Part shown: piece by piece, positions 54,895 through 63,218 of the stretch
Position numbering within the stretch: the stretch's first letter is position 1
Layout: every line of letters begins with the position of its first letter
Assembly (NCBI GenBank): GCA_963666895.2
Contig: CAXXNS010000009.1
Coordinates: forward strand, 1 to 64,000
Reading direction: 5' to 3'
DNA: 64,000 nt
Source of the DNA: G963666895 sp963666895
GTDB taxonomy: Bacteria; Desulfobacterota; Desulfovibrionia; Desulfovibrionales; Desulfovibrionaceae
Translations under genes and position numbers: made by a program
Notes under the pieces: model-generated
Database searches by the model: none
What the model was told of the DNA's origin: nothing
Seen by the model: only the letters and a program-made list of their open reading frames with translations

Positions 54895-54943
54895 AAGGTT
54901 TTGCGGACTATGAAATCTTTGGAAACGACAAGGAGATAGATTA

Positions 54944-55468
54944 ATGAAAAAAGTGCTCGCCTCTGCGTTGTTCTTGCTTTTTGTCTTGCAGGTTCCGGCC
55001 ATGGCCCAGGACATCAAGATCGGTGTCCTGGACATGGAAAAGTACTCGCGGGAATCGTTGGCCGGGCAGGAAGTGGCCGCGCAGATGAAGACCACCCTTG
55101 AGCCCAAGGTCAAGGAAATTCAGCGCGTTGATGAAGAATTCAACCGCCTGAAGGAAGACTACATCAAGCAGAGCTCCGCCTATTCCCTGGAAGTCCAGAA
55201 CGCCAAGAAGCTGGAGCTCAAGCGCAAGGGCCGGGACATCGAGGACATGAAGCTGGAGTTCCAGCGCTTCGCCAAGGCCGAGGAAGAGCGTCTGACCAAG
55301 CCGGTCCAGGAGCTCATGCAGAAGGTGGCCGAGGAGTTCGCCAAGGAGAACGGCTACGACCTCCTTCTCGAGATGCGCGTTTCCGGCGTGCTGTTCATCA
55401 ACGAGGAGAAGCTCGACATCACGGATGAGCTGGTCAAGGCGTTGGATGCAGCCTGGAATGCCCGGTAG
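54944..55468 (+). CDS. skp: Periplasmic chaperone OmpH/Skp
   Basis: A 174-residue protein with a signal peptide (about 3-22), then KIGVLDMEKYSRES and a long coiled-coil region with MKLEFQRFAKAEEERL. Skp holds outer-membrane proteins on the way to BamA, which is encoded just before. The ribosome site AAGGAG precedes the ATG. The 110-base gap after bamA contains a hairpin. Confidence 0.9.
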   Translation: MKKVLASALFLLFVLQVPAMAQDIKIGVLDMEKYSRESLAGQEVAAQMKTTLEPKVKEIQRVDEEFNRLKEDYIKQSSAYSLEVQNAKKLELKRKGRDIEDMKLEFQRFAKAEEERLTKPVQELMQKVAEEFAKENGYDLLLEMRVSGVLFINEEKLDITDELVKALDAAWNAR

Positions 55469-55476
55469 GATTTGTC

Positions 55477-56523
55477 TTGGGAATGCTGCTTAGCGAACTA
55501 GCCGAAAAATTGGGTCTGGACTACCAGGGGCCTCCGGTGGAGATCACCGGGGTCAACACCCTGGAGAGCGCCGGCCCGGGTGACATCACCTTTTTGGCCA
55601 ATCCAAAGTACGCGCCCCTGCTCGGGACCACCCGGGCCGGGGCCGTGCTTGTGGATGCGTCCCACGCCGGGGCGCATCCCGCCTGCCTGGTCAGTTCCAA
55701 CGTCTACATGGACCTGGCCAGAACCATTACCTTGTTCGCCAAGCCCCAGGGGTGTTTCACCGGACAGAGCCCCCTGGCCTTCATCCACGAGACCGCCGAG
55801 GTGGATCCCACGGCCACGGTCTATCCCTTCGCCTTCATCGGCGAGGAGTGCCGGATCGGTTCCAAAGCGCAGGTGTATCCCGGCTGCTACGTTGGGGAAC
55901 GTAGCCAGGTGGGCGAGGACTGCGTCCTGTATCCCAACTCGGTTCTCATGGCCGAGACCGTGCTGGGGAAAGGCGTGGTCGTGTTCGCGGGTGCGGTCAT
56001 CGGCGCGGACGGGTTCGGCTACGCCCAGACCGGTTCCGCGAACATGAAGATTCCCCAGATCGGCCGCGCCGTGCTCGAGGACGGCGTGGAGGTCGGGGCC
56101 AATTCCTGCGTGGACCGGGCCGCCCTGGACGTGACCCTGATCGGCGAGGGAACCAAGCTCGACAACCTGGTCCAGGTCGGCCACAACGTCCGCACCGGCA
56201 AGCACTGCCTGCTGGCCGGAATGGTGGCCGTGGGCGGCAGCACCAGGATCGGCGACAATGTGGTGCTGGGAGGCAACGCCGGGGTCAACGACAACATCAC
56301 CATTGGGGATGGCTGCATGGTCGGGGGCAAGGCCGGGGTGCAAAGGAATCTGCCGCCGGGGAGCCAGGTCAGCGGCTACTACGCCATGGACTATCAGAAG
56401 TTTTTAAAAGTCAACGCGCGTTTGCCCCAACTGCCCGACCTGTTCACCCGGGTCCGCAGATTGGAGAAGGAGTTGGAGCGGTTGGCCGCAACCAAAGGGG
56501 AAAGGGAAGGCGATGGAGACTGA
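55477..56523 (+). CDS. lpxD: UDP-3-O-acylglucosamine N-acyltransferase LpxD
   Basis: A 348-residue hexapeptide-repeat enzyme (many [LIV]GxxxxI steps). The N-terminal uridine-binding part has NTLESAGPGDITFLANPK and the catalytic-type His is in QVGHNVRTG. It adds the second acyl chain in lipid A. A TTG at 55477 has AGGA at good spacing; ATG two codons later would change little. Its end overlaps fabZ by 11 bases. Confidence 0.93.
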   Translation: MGMLLSELAEKLGLDYQGPPVEITGVNTLESAGPGDITFLANPKYAPLLGTTRAGAVLVDASHAGAHPACLVSSNVYMDLARTITLFAKPQGCFTGQSPLAFIHETAEVDPTATVYPFAFIGEECRIGSKAQVYPGCYVGERSQVGEDCVLYPNSVLMAETVLGKGVVVFAGAVIGADGFGYAQTGSANMKIPQIGRAVLEDGVEVGANSCVDRAALDVTLIGEGTKLDNLVQVGHNVRTGKHCLLAGMVAVGGSTRIGDNVVLGGNAGVNDNITIGDGCMVGGKAGVQRNLPPGSQVSGYYAMDYQKFLKVNARLPQLPDLFTRVRRLEKELERLAATKGEREGDGD

Positions 56524-56974
56524 AATCAAGACCATCGGCATTCGCAGAGTCATGGAGTTGCTTCCGCACAGGTATCCGTTTCTGCTGGTGGACCGCGTGG
56601 AAGAGTATGTCCCGGGTTCCCATATTCTGGCCTACAAGAATGTGACCATCAACGAGCCGTTTTTCCAGGGGCATTTCCCCGATCTGCCGCTCATGCCCGG
56701 CGTACTGGTGCTGGAGGCCCTGGCCCAGACCGGAGGCGTCTACGTCCTGGAGTCCCCGGACCTGGACATCGCCGGCAAGGTTTTCGTGTTCTCGGGCATG
56801 GACAAGGTCCGTTTCCGGCGCCCCGTGGTGCCCGGCGACAAGCTGGCCCTGCACGTGGACAACATCAAGCACAAGATGACCATGTGGCGCATGCACGGCG
56901 TGGCCCGGGTCAACGGAGACGTGGCCGCCGAGGGAACGTTCACCGGCAACCTGGTTCCCCGGGAGATTCTATAG
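56513..56974 (+). CDS. fabZ: 3-hydroxyacyl-ACP dehydratase FabZ
   Basis: A 153-residue hot-dog protein. The catalytic His and Glu lie in LLPHRYPFLLVDRV and the HFPDLPLMPGVLVLEAL stretch. It shares the 3-hydroxyacyl-ACP pool with lipid A synthesis, which is why it lies among lpx genes. The last base of its stop is the first of the GTG start of lpxA. Confidence 0.95.
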   Translation: METEIKTIGIRRVMELLPHRYPFLLVDRVEEYVPGSHILAYKNVTINEPFFQGHFPDLPLMPGVLVLEALAQTGGVYVLESPDLDIAGKVFVFSGMDKVRFRRPVVPGDKLALHVDNIKHKMTMWRMHGVARVNGDVAAEGTFTGNLVPREIL

Positions 56975-57795
56975 TGAGTTCATCCATACACCCGTCCGCC
57001 ATTGTCGATCCTTCGGCGCAGATTGGCGACGGCGTGACCGTGGGTCCGTTCTGCCTGGTGGAAGCGGGCGCGGTCATTGGCGACGGCTGTGTCCTCGACG
57101 CCTACGTGCATATCAAGTCCCACGTGAGCATGGGCAGCGGCAACCATATCCATTCCCACGTCTGCCTGGGCGGCGTGCCCCAGCACCTGGGGTACAAGGG
57201 CGAGGACACCAGGCTGGTCATCGGCGACAACAACGTCATGCGCGAGTACGTGACCATGAACCGGGGCACGGTCCAGGGACACGGCCAGACCACCATCGGC
57301 TCCGGCGGCCTGTACATGGCCTACAGCCACGTGGCCCACGACTGCCGCCTCGGCGACCAGGTCATCCTGGCCAACGCGGTCAACCTGGCCGGGCACGTGG
57401 ACGTGGGCAACTTCGTGGTCATCTCGGGCATGGCCGCGGTGGAGCAGTTCCTGCGCATCGGCGACTACGCCTTCCTGGGCGGGGCCAGCGGCTACAACCT
57501 GGACATCCCGCCGTACATGCTGGCCCACGGCGTGCGCGGCAAGCTTTTCGGCCCCAACGTCATCGGGCTCAAGCGCCGCGGCTTCACCAAGGAGACCATC
57601 CAGGCCCTGCGAAGGGCCTACAAGACCATCTTCCGTATGAAAATGTCCAAGGAAGAGGCCCTGGCCCAGGTGGAATCCGAGTTGGGCCAGGTGGCCGAAG
57701 TGGGCCACCTGCTGGACTTCATCCGCTCCAGCGAGCGCGGCGTGGCCCCGGACTACCACAAGAACGGCAACGGCAACGGGAACAGCGACACCTGA
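56974..57795 (+). CDS. lpxA: UDP-N-acetylglucosamine O-acyltransferase LpxA
   Basis: A 273-residue left-handed beta-helix enzyme from the GTG at 56974 (SSSIHPSAIVDPSAQIG). YSHVAHDCRLG carries the catalytic His region and GVRGKLFGPNVIGLKRRGF is a family hallmark. It starts lipid A by adding 3-hydroxyacyl to UDP-GlcNAc. The C-terminus has a short Asn/Gly tail (GNGNGNSDT). Start overlaps fabZ by one base. Confidence 0.95.
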   Translation: MSSSIHPSAIVDPSAQIGDGVTVGPFCLVEAGAVIGDGCVLDAYVHIKSHVSMGSGNHIHSHVCLGGVPQHLGYKGEDTRLVIGDNNVMREYVTMNRGTVQGHGQTTIGSGGLYMAYSHVAHDCRLGDQVILANAVNLAGHVDVGNFVVISGMAAVEQFLRIGDYAFLGGASGYNLDIPPYMLAHGVRGKLFGPNVIGLKRRGFTKETIQALRRAYKTIFRMKMSKEEALAQVESELGQVAEVGHLLDFIRSSERGVAPDYHKNGNGNGNSDT

Positions 57796-57808
57796 CATTG
57801 GGGCGGCC

Positions 57809-58672
57809 ATGAGCGAACCCACGGTCATCGGGCTCATCGCGGGCGGGCGGCAATTCCCGCTCATGGTGGCCGACGCGGTGCGCCGCGCCGGACACCGCCT
57901 GGTCATTGCCGCCTTTTTCGGACATTCCAACATGGACGTGGCTCCCAAGGCCCACGTGTTCCGCAAGCTCAAGTTCGGCCAGTTGGGGCCGCTCATCGAC
58001 TATTTCAAGGACAACGGGGTCCAGGAAGTCATCATGGCCGGGCACATCAAGAAGTCCCGGATCATGGACCTGAGGCATTTCGACAAGCGGGCCAGGGCTC
58101 TGATCGGCAGGCGCAAGGACATGGGCGACGCCACGGCCCTCACGCTTATCGCGGCCGAGTTCGAGTCCGAGGGCATGCGTGTGGTGCCGCCCCACGTGCA
58201 CGTGCCCGAACTGCTGACCCCGGCCGGGGTGCTTGGTCGGCATCAGCCCGACGCCCAGGGCTGGATCGATCTCAAGATCGCCTTTGACATGGGCAAGGTT
58301 CTGGGTGAACTGGATATCGGCCAGTGCCTGGTGGTCCGCCATGGCGTGGTGGCCGCCATGGAGGCCCTGGAGGGCACGGACGCGGCCATACGCCGCGGCT
58401 GCCGTCTGGGCGGGCCGGGCTGCGTGGTGGTCAAGGTGTTCAAACCCTGTCAGGAAGAGCGGGCCGATCTGCCCAGCGCGGGCCGGTCCACCATCAAGAC
58501 CATGCGCAAGGGCAAGGCCGTGTGCCTGGGCCTGGAGGCGGGCCGGAGCCTGCTCTTCAACCAGGAGGCCACGGTCCGGGCCGCGGACCAGGCGGGCATC
58601 AGCGTGGTCGGCCTGACTCCCGAACTCCTGGCCGCCAACACGCCGGAATCAACTGAATCCCCTGAAGAATAA
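57809..58672 (+). CDS. lpxI: UDP-2,3-diacylglucosamine pyrophosphatase LpxI
   Basis: A 287-residue protein matching LpxI, the form used instead of LpxH by many alpha- and deltaproteobacteria: GLIAGGRQFPLMVADA at the N-terminus, HIKKSRIMDL, and the C-terminal AVEALEGTDAA-like MEALEGTDAAIRRG and VVVKVFKP. It makes lipid X for LpxB. It is last of the envelope operon. Confidence 0.93.
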   Translation: MSEPTVIGLIAGGRQFPLMVADAVRRAGHRLVIAAFFGHSNMDVAPKAHVFRKLKFGQLGPLIDYFKDNGVQEVIMAGHIKKSRIMDLRHFDKRARALIGRRKDMGDATALTLIAAEFESEGMRVVPPHVHVPELLTPAGVLGRHQPDAQGWIDLKIAFDMGKVLGELDIGQCLVVRHGVVAAMEALEGTDAAIRRGCRLGGPGCVVVKVFKPCQEERADLPSAGRSTIKTMRKGKAVCLGLEAGRSLLFNQEATVRAADQAGISVVGLTPELLAANTPESTESPEE

Positions 58673-58681
58673 TTTCCAGGC

Positions 58682-58936
58682 TCAACCGAGGTTCTTGCCG
58701 CAGCAGGAACCCGGCCCGGCGCAGCCCGCGGCCGATCCCGGGGACGAGCCGCAACAGGCCGTGTCGCCCGGGCCGGGCAGGTCCTGTCCGGTTCGTCCGG
58801 TGCTCGTGCTGGTGGCCGAGAGCAGCCGCTCCCCTTTTTTCGAGCCGCAGCCCGGGCAGGGTGGAACGGCGTCGTTCCAGACCAGCTCCTCGTAGGTCTT
58901 GCCGCAGTCGGGGCACTGGAATTCGTGGATGGGCAT
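58682..58936 (-). CDS. FmdB-type zinc ribbon protein
   Basis: An 84-residue protein. It begins PIHEFQCPDCGKTYEE and has a second CxxC in CPGCGSKKG, the FmdB zinc ribbon, and a Cys/Gly-rich tail (CCGSSPGSAAGCAG). Members are of uncertain function, often linked to amide or redox gene control. One base separates it from the CGGC gene. Confidence 0.85.
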   Translation of the reverse strand: MPIHEFQCPDCGKTYEELVWNDAVPPCPGCGSKKGERLLSATSTSTGRTGQDLPGPGDTACCGSSPGSAAGCAGPGSCCGKNLG

Positions 58937-58937
58937 G

Positions 58938-59309
58938 TCAGGCCTCGGGCTTGAAGATGTCGTTGGGTATGAAGGGGTGCGTGCCCATGACCACGTCCAC
59001 CCCGGCCTTGGCCTTGATTTTGGCCACCAGGGTTTCGGCGTAGGGACAGTGGTCCATGAGACAGGGAGCGATATGGACCACGGTGGGCTTCTCGCCCAGG
59101 GGCGCGTTCCAGAGGTTCATTTGGGCCATGCGCACCACCACGCCCTGGCCCGGACAGCCGCCGCAGGACAAGAGGCCCAGGACCTGGGCGTCGGGGCCGT
59201 ATTTCTCAAAGGATCCCACACGGCGGTTGAAGGCCACCATACATCGCGAGCAGCCGACGCAGATTTCGTTCATGGTGTTCTTGCAGCCGATGATGAGCAC
59301 TTTTTCCAT
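58938..59309 (-). CDS. CGGC domain metal-binding protein
   Basis: A 123-residue protein. SCGGCPGQG is the name-giving motif; further Cys in CVGCSRC and PCLMDHCPYA make about ten. The family is predicted to bind metal, with no reaction known. It pairs with the FmdB gene and lies downstream of the DUF5320 gene on the same strand. Confidence 0.85.
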   Translation of the reverse strand: MEKVLIIGCKNTMNEICVGCSRCMVAFNRRVGSFEKYGPDAQVLGLLSCGGCPGQGVVVRMAQMNLWNAPLGEKPTVVHIAPCLMDHCPYAETLVAKIKAKAGVDVVMGTHPFIPNDIFKPEA

Positions 59310-59417
59310 GCGGATTCTCCCTGCGAAGTGGTTGAACGTGGCTGGCGAAATGACATCGGCCCGGTTCCGGGACGGCCTTGGCGTTGGGCCTGGCCCGAAA
59401 CCGGACGCGGTTAAGGG

Positions 59418-59690
59418 TTATTTTTCCGCGGCGAGCTGCTCGCGCAGCAGGCGGGCTTCGGCTTCCAGGTCCTGCAGCCGCTGCTCCATAGCTTGCCGGT
59501 CAGCGGGAGCCGCGCCGTAGCCCGGCGCCCAGCCGGCAAAACCCCGGCCCCGGCCAAAGCCCCGGCCCATGCCGGCGCCGTAGCCCATGCCCCGGCCGAA
59601 GCCGCGGCTTAAACCACGGCCGCAGGGGCCGCGGCCGCCGCCGGTCATGGCGCCCTGGCCCAGGGGTCCGGTTCCGTTCATTCCAGGCAT
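59418..59690 (-). CDS. DUF5320 glycine-rich protein
   Basis: A 90-residue protein starting MPGMNGTGPLGQGAMTGGG with a GRGxG-type middle, an Arg/Gly-rich run, and a C-terminal coiled coil (ADRQAMEQRLQDLEAEAR). This pattern is DUF5320, common near dinitrogenase iron-molybdenum cofactor-like proteins in sulfate reducers. Start fixed by GGAGG. Function unknown. Confidence 0.82.
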   Translation of the reverse strand: MPGMNGTGPLGQGAMTGGGRGPCGRGLSRGFGRGMGYGAGMGRGFGRGRGFAGWAPGYGAAPADRQAMEQRLQDLEAEARLLREQLAAEK

Positions 59691-59794
59691 GACAGCCTCC
59701 TTGTTTGACTTTGCATGGAAACGGGAGCAACCATTGTGCCACCATTTTTTATGTAATGAAAAAAGGTTGTTGCGGGACGCGGGAGTGATAAAAA

Positions 59795-59809
59795 GACGCA
59801 TAATGCGTC
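59795..59809. promoter_or_regulatory. 15-base palindrome in the DUF5320/AsmA divergent gap
   Basis: GACGCAT (59795-59801) and ATGCGTC (59803-59809) are perfect arms around one A. It lies midway in the 278-base gap and could be an operator for one or both divergent genes. No other feature was seen in the gap. Confidence 0.4.
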
Positions 59810-59968
59810 CATTTTGGGGTTGGGGGGCGAAAATTGCTTTTTGTGGTCCCATGTTGCGAAAAGCCCGGCCTTGGGGAATAGTGTGGGGGTATCGGTGACC
59901 GAATTGGTCGGCCCCTCATTCCCTGGACCCAGCGGCTTCCGCCCTGGCGTACGAGTATTCCGGACAAC

Positions 59969-62900
59969 ATGCTCACTCGGTACCGACGACTGATCAAGAT
60001 GATGACCGCCTTCAGCGCCCTGATGCTGTTTCTGGGCGTGGCCGGTCTGGTCGGCCTGCACTGGTACGTGTCCACCGAGAGCTTCAAGCTGAAAGTGGCC
60101 CGGGCCGTGAAGGCCCGCACGGGCTACGACCTGGTCATGGAAGGGGACATCGGCGTCACCCTGTACCCCTGGATCGGCATCGCCACCGGCCCGGCCGCCC
60201 TGCTCAAGCCGGGCGAGCCCGAGCCCCTGATCTCGGTGCAGCGGGCCTCGGCCGGGGTGCGCCTGCTGCCGCTCATCTCCGGCCAGGTGGACCTGGACGT
60301 CATCGTGCTGGAGGACATGGCCGCCTTGGTGGTCCGCACCGAGGACGGGCAGACCAACTGGGACGACCTCATCCGGGCCCTGACCCCCACCGAAGACAAG
60401 ACCGAAGCCCAGGACGGCGGCTCCCCGGCCATGACCATGCGCGGGGTGCAGATCGAGAACGGCAGCCTGACCTACCTGGACGAGGCCGCGGGCCGCAGTT
60501 GGACCGTGGCCGGACTGAACACCCGCACCGGCGTGCTGGAGCAGGGCCAGGCCGTGGCCGTGTCCCTGGAGGCGCAGGTGGCCTCGCCGGACCAGGAGAT
60601 CGAGGGCAAGGTCACGGTCACCGGGTCCGTGCAGGTGGACTTCTCCACCGGCGACCTGCGCCTGCACGAGGGCCGCATGGACGCCGAGTTCCGGTATCCC
60701 TTGATCAAGGAGGAGGGCGACCCCGTGCGGGTCACGGCCACAGTGGACCTGGACTCGTCCACCGAAGAGCTCCTTCTGGACAATCTCTACGCCCAGGCGG
60801 CCGGACTGGACCTCACCGGGCGCGTGCTGGTGACCGGGATTTTGTCCGAGCCCGTGGCCAAGGGCCACGTGGAAACCCGCGTCTTTGCCCCTCGCGACTT
60901 CTTGAACGCCCTGTCTCCGGGCATGATTCCGCCCGACGATCCGGGCATCTTCCGCGAGGGCAGGGTGACCACCGACTTCACCTTTGACGGCACGTCCCTG
61001 GGGGTGAACGAGCTGGACCTGCGCATGGACGACAGCCACCTGACCGGAAACCTGGACCTGCCCATGGACGACAACGGCACCCTGGGTTTCAACCTGGTCG
61101 TGGACAACCTGGACTTCGATCGCTACTACCGGCTCTACATCACGCCCGAGGATTTCATCCTGGCCGACTTTTTCCCGGAATTCGTCTGCACCTGGCGGGC
61201 CGAGGGCACCCTCAACCTGGCGAACACCATTCTGGCCGGCGAGGAGGTCTCGGAACTGGTGCTCCGGCTGACCTGCTTCGACGGGCTCATGGCCGTGACC
61301 GTGGGCCAGGCCCGGGTCATGGGCGGGGGCATGACCGGCGACGGCTCCATCAAGGTGGCCTCGGCCGGGAAGGGTTACAAGGTCTCCCTGGCCGCGCGGG
61401 GCAGCGTGGTGGGTGCCCAGGCCGGCCGGCTGCCCCTGGGTTCCGGCGAGGACCACCTCCTGACCGGGCAGGGGGACATGAATTTCAGCTTCGAGGTCAC
61501 GGACAAGGTCATGGCCCTGGACCAGATCATCGACGACCTGCTCCGCGACGCCCGGCTGACCCTGGGCTGTTCCCTGGGGCCGGGGGACCTGGTCACCCTG
61601 GAGGAGGACGAAGGCGGCGGCGACCAGGTCTTGTCCTGGGATCAGGCCAAGCTCAACCTGGCCCTGACCGGCAACGGCCGAGGCGTGGTCCACGACGACT
61701 TCCAGTACCAGGCCGGGGTGGTGCTCAAGCTCAACGGCCCGGCCTGGAACGCCACCACCAAGCTGACCGGCGACCTGGCCCTGGACTTCCCCTTGGAGAG
61801 CCTGCGGCTGGGCAAGGCCGACCTGGGCCTCCAGTACCACGGCGCCCCCCTGCCAACGGCCGATCCCGTGGCCGTGCTGTCCGCGGTGGTGGACCTGGAC
61901 ACGGCCAAGGACACGGCCTTGTTCTCGGACATCCGCCTGGAGGCCGTGGACGCGGTCCTGACCGGTCGGCTGACCGGGAGCAATGCCTTGTCGCAGGGAT
62001 ACTCCTACGGCGGCTCCGTGCGCCTGTCCTCACCGGATCCGACTCGGACGCTGGCCCTGCTGCGGGACGAGAACACCGTGAACACGGCCGATCCCGAGGC
62101 GCTCAAGATCCTGACCGGCCAGGCCGACGTGCTGGTGGCCGGGGACAACATCGACCTGGTCAACCTGGTCCTGACCCTGGACCAGACCGAGTTCACGGGC
62201 CGCGCCCGGATCAAGGAACTGGGCTCCGGCCGGGTGGCCTTCAACCTCAGGGGCGGCGCCCTGGACCTGGACCGCTACCGTGAGCCCAGGGCCGAGAAAA
62301 AGGAGGAGCAGCACACGGAGGATTGCTCGGCCGGTTCCGGAAAGCCGCCCACGCCCCTGCCCCTGGACACCCTGCGCGACCTGGACCTGGAGGGCAGCCT
62401 GAGCCTGGATCTGCTCAAGATCTACGGGTTCCGGTTCCAGAACCTGTCCCTGGCCATGGACGCCGGGAACGGCATGATCTCCGTGACCCCGCTGGGGTCG
62501 GACTTCTACGGCGGCAAGATGGACGGCAGCCTGGGCGTGTCCGTGATCAGGGATTCGCTGTCCATGAACCTGAACCTGGATGCGGTGAACTTCAAGGCCG
62601 AGGACTTCCTGGGCGACCAGTTCGAGCGCGACTACGTCCGGGGGCTGTCCGAGCTGCACTTCCACCTGAAGACCGTTGGGGCCACGAACGACGAGCTCAT
62701 CGAAAGCCAGAGCGGCACCGCAGGCTTCGTCATCCGCGACGGCTCCTACAAGTTCCTGGGCGCGTCCAAGGCCGGCGAGGAGGAGCCCGCGCAGCCCGAG
62801 CAGGACAACGCCATGGCCTCTCCCAACGCGCCCAAGAGCAACCGGACCGCCTTCAGCCTGGCCCGGGCCGACTTCAAGGTCTTCAACGGCCGCTACGAGG

Positions 62901-63154
62901 TGCAGGACTTCCAGCTCAAGGCCCTGGCCATGTCGGCCACGGGCGGCGGCAATTTCGACATGGCCAAGAACACCATCGACCTGGCCATCAACGCCGATTT
63001 CGTGGCCGCCCCGGACGTGCCCATCTACATCGAAGGCTGCCTGTCCGACCCGGACGTGAGCGTGCCCGGGGACGAGATTCTGCAGAACGCGGTGGAAGAC
63101 ATCATTTCCATTCCCCTGCGCCCCTTCCAGTTCTTGCGCGACAACCTTTTCTGA
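59969..63154 (+). CDS. AsmA family protein
   Basis: A 1061-residue protein with one N-terminal membrane anchor (about 12-32), an N-terminal AsmA domain (GYDLVMEGDIGVTLYPWIG) and a long beta-rich body ending in a second AsmA-like part (NGRYEVQDFQLKALAMSATG). AsmA-type proteins bridge the periplasm and are linked to lipid movement to the outer membrane. No enzyme motif. It is unusually long but intact. A YihY-family gene follows after 64 bases. Confidence 0.85.
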   Translation: MLTRYRRLIKMMTAFSALMLFLGVAGLVGLHWYVSTESFKLKVARAVKARTGYDLVMEGDIGVTLYPWIGIATGPAALLKPGEPEPLISVQRASAGVRLLPLISGQVDLDVIVLEDMAALVVRTEDGQTNWDDLIRALTPTEDKTEAQDGGSPAMTMRGVQIENGSLTYLDEAAGRSWTVAGLNTRTGVLEQGQAVAVSLEAQVASPDQEIEGKVTVTGSVQVDFSTGDLRLHEGRMDAEFRYPLIKEEGDPVRVTATVDLDSSTEELLLDNLYAQAAGLDLTGRVLVTGILSEPVAKGHVETRVFAPRDFLNALSPGMIPPDDPGIFREGRVTTDFTFDGTSLGVNELDLRMDDSHLTGNLDLPMDDNGTLGFNLVVDNLDFDRYYRLYITPEDFILADFFPEFVCTWRAEGTLNLANTILAGEEVSELVLRLTCFDGLMAVTVGQARVMGGGMTGDGSIKVASAGKGYKVSLAARGSVVGAQAGRLPLGSGEDHLLTGQGDMNFSFEVTDKVMALDQIIDDLLRDARLTLGCSLGPGDLVTLEEDEGGGDQVLSWDQAKLNLALTGNGRGVVHDDFQYQAGVVLKLNGPAWNATTKLTGDLALDFPLESLRLGKADLGLQYHGAPLPTADPVAVLSAVVDLDTAKDTALFSDIRLEAVDAVLTGRLTGSNALSQGYSYGGSVRLSSPDPTRTLALLRDENTVNTADPEALKILTGQADVLVAGDNIDLVNLVLTLDQTEFTGRARIKELGSGRVAFNLRGGALDLDRYREPRAEKKEEQHTEDCSAGSGKPPTPLPLDTLRDLDLEGSLSLDLLKIYGFRFQNLSLAMDAGNGMISVTPLGSDFYGGKMDGSLGVSVIRDSLSMNLNLDAVNFKAEDFLGDQFERDYVRGLSELHFHLKTVGATNDELIESQSGTAGFVIRDGSYKFLGASKAGEEEPAQPEQDNAMASPNAPKSNRTAFSLARADFKVFNGRYEVQDFQLKALAMSATGGGNFDMAKNTIDLAINADFVAAPDVPIYIEGCLSDPDVSVPGDEILQNAVEDIISIPLRPFQFLRDNLF

Positions 63155-63218
63155 TAACCGGCCTTGCGAAGGTTCCCCGGGGTTTGTATAGCTGGTGCAT
63201 GAACCCGGAGGACGCAAG

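Noticed and set aside
59678..61840. A 720-residue minus-strand frame
   Set aside because: It is a shadow of the AsmA gene and crosses the DUF5320 start and the divergent gap.
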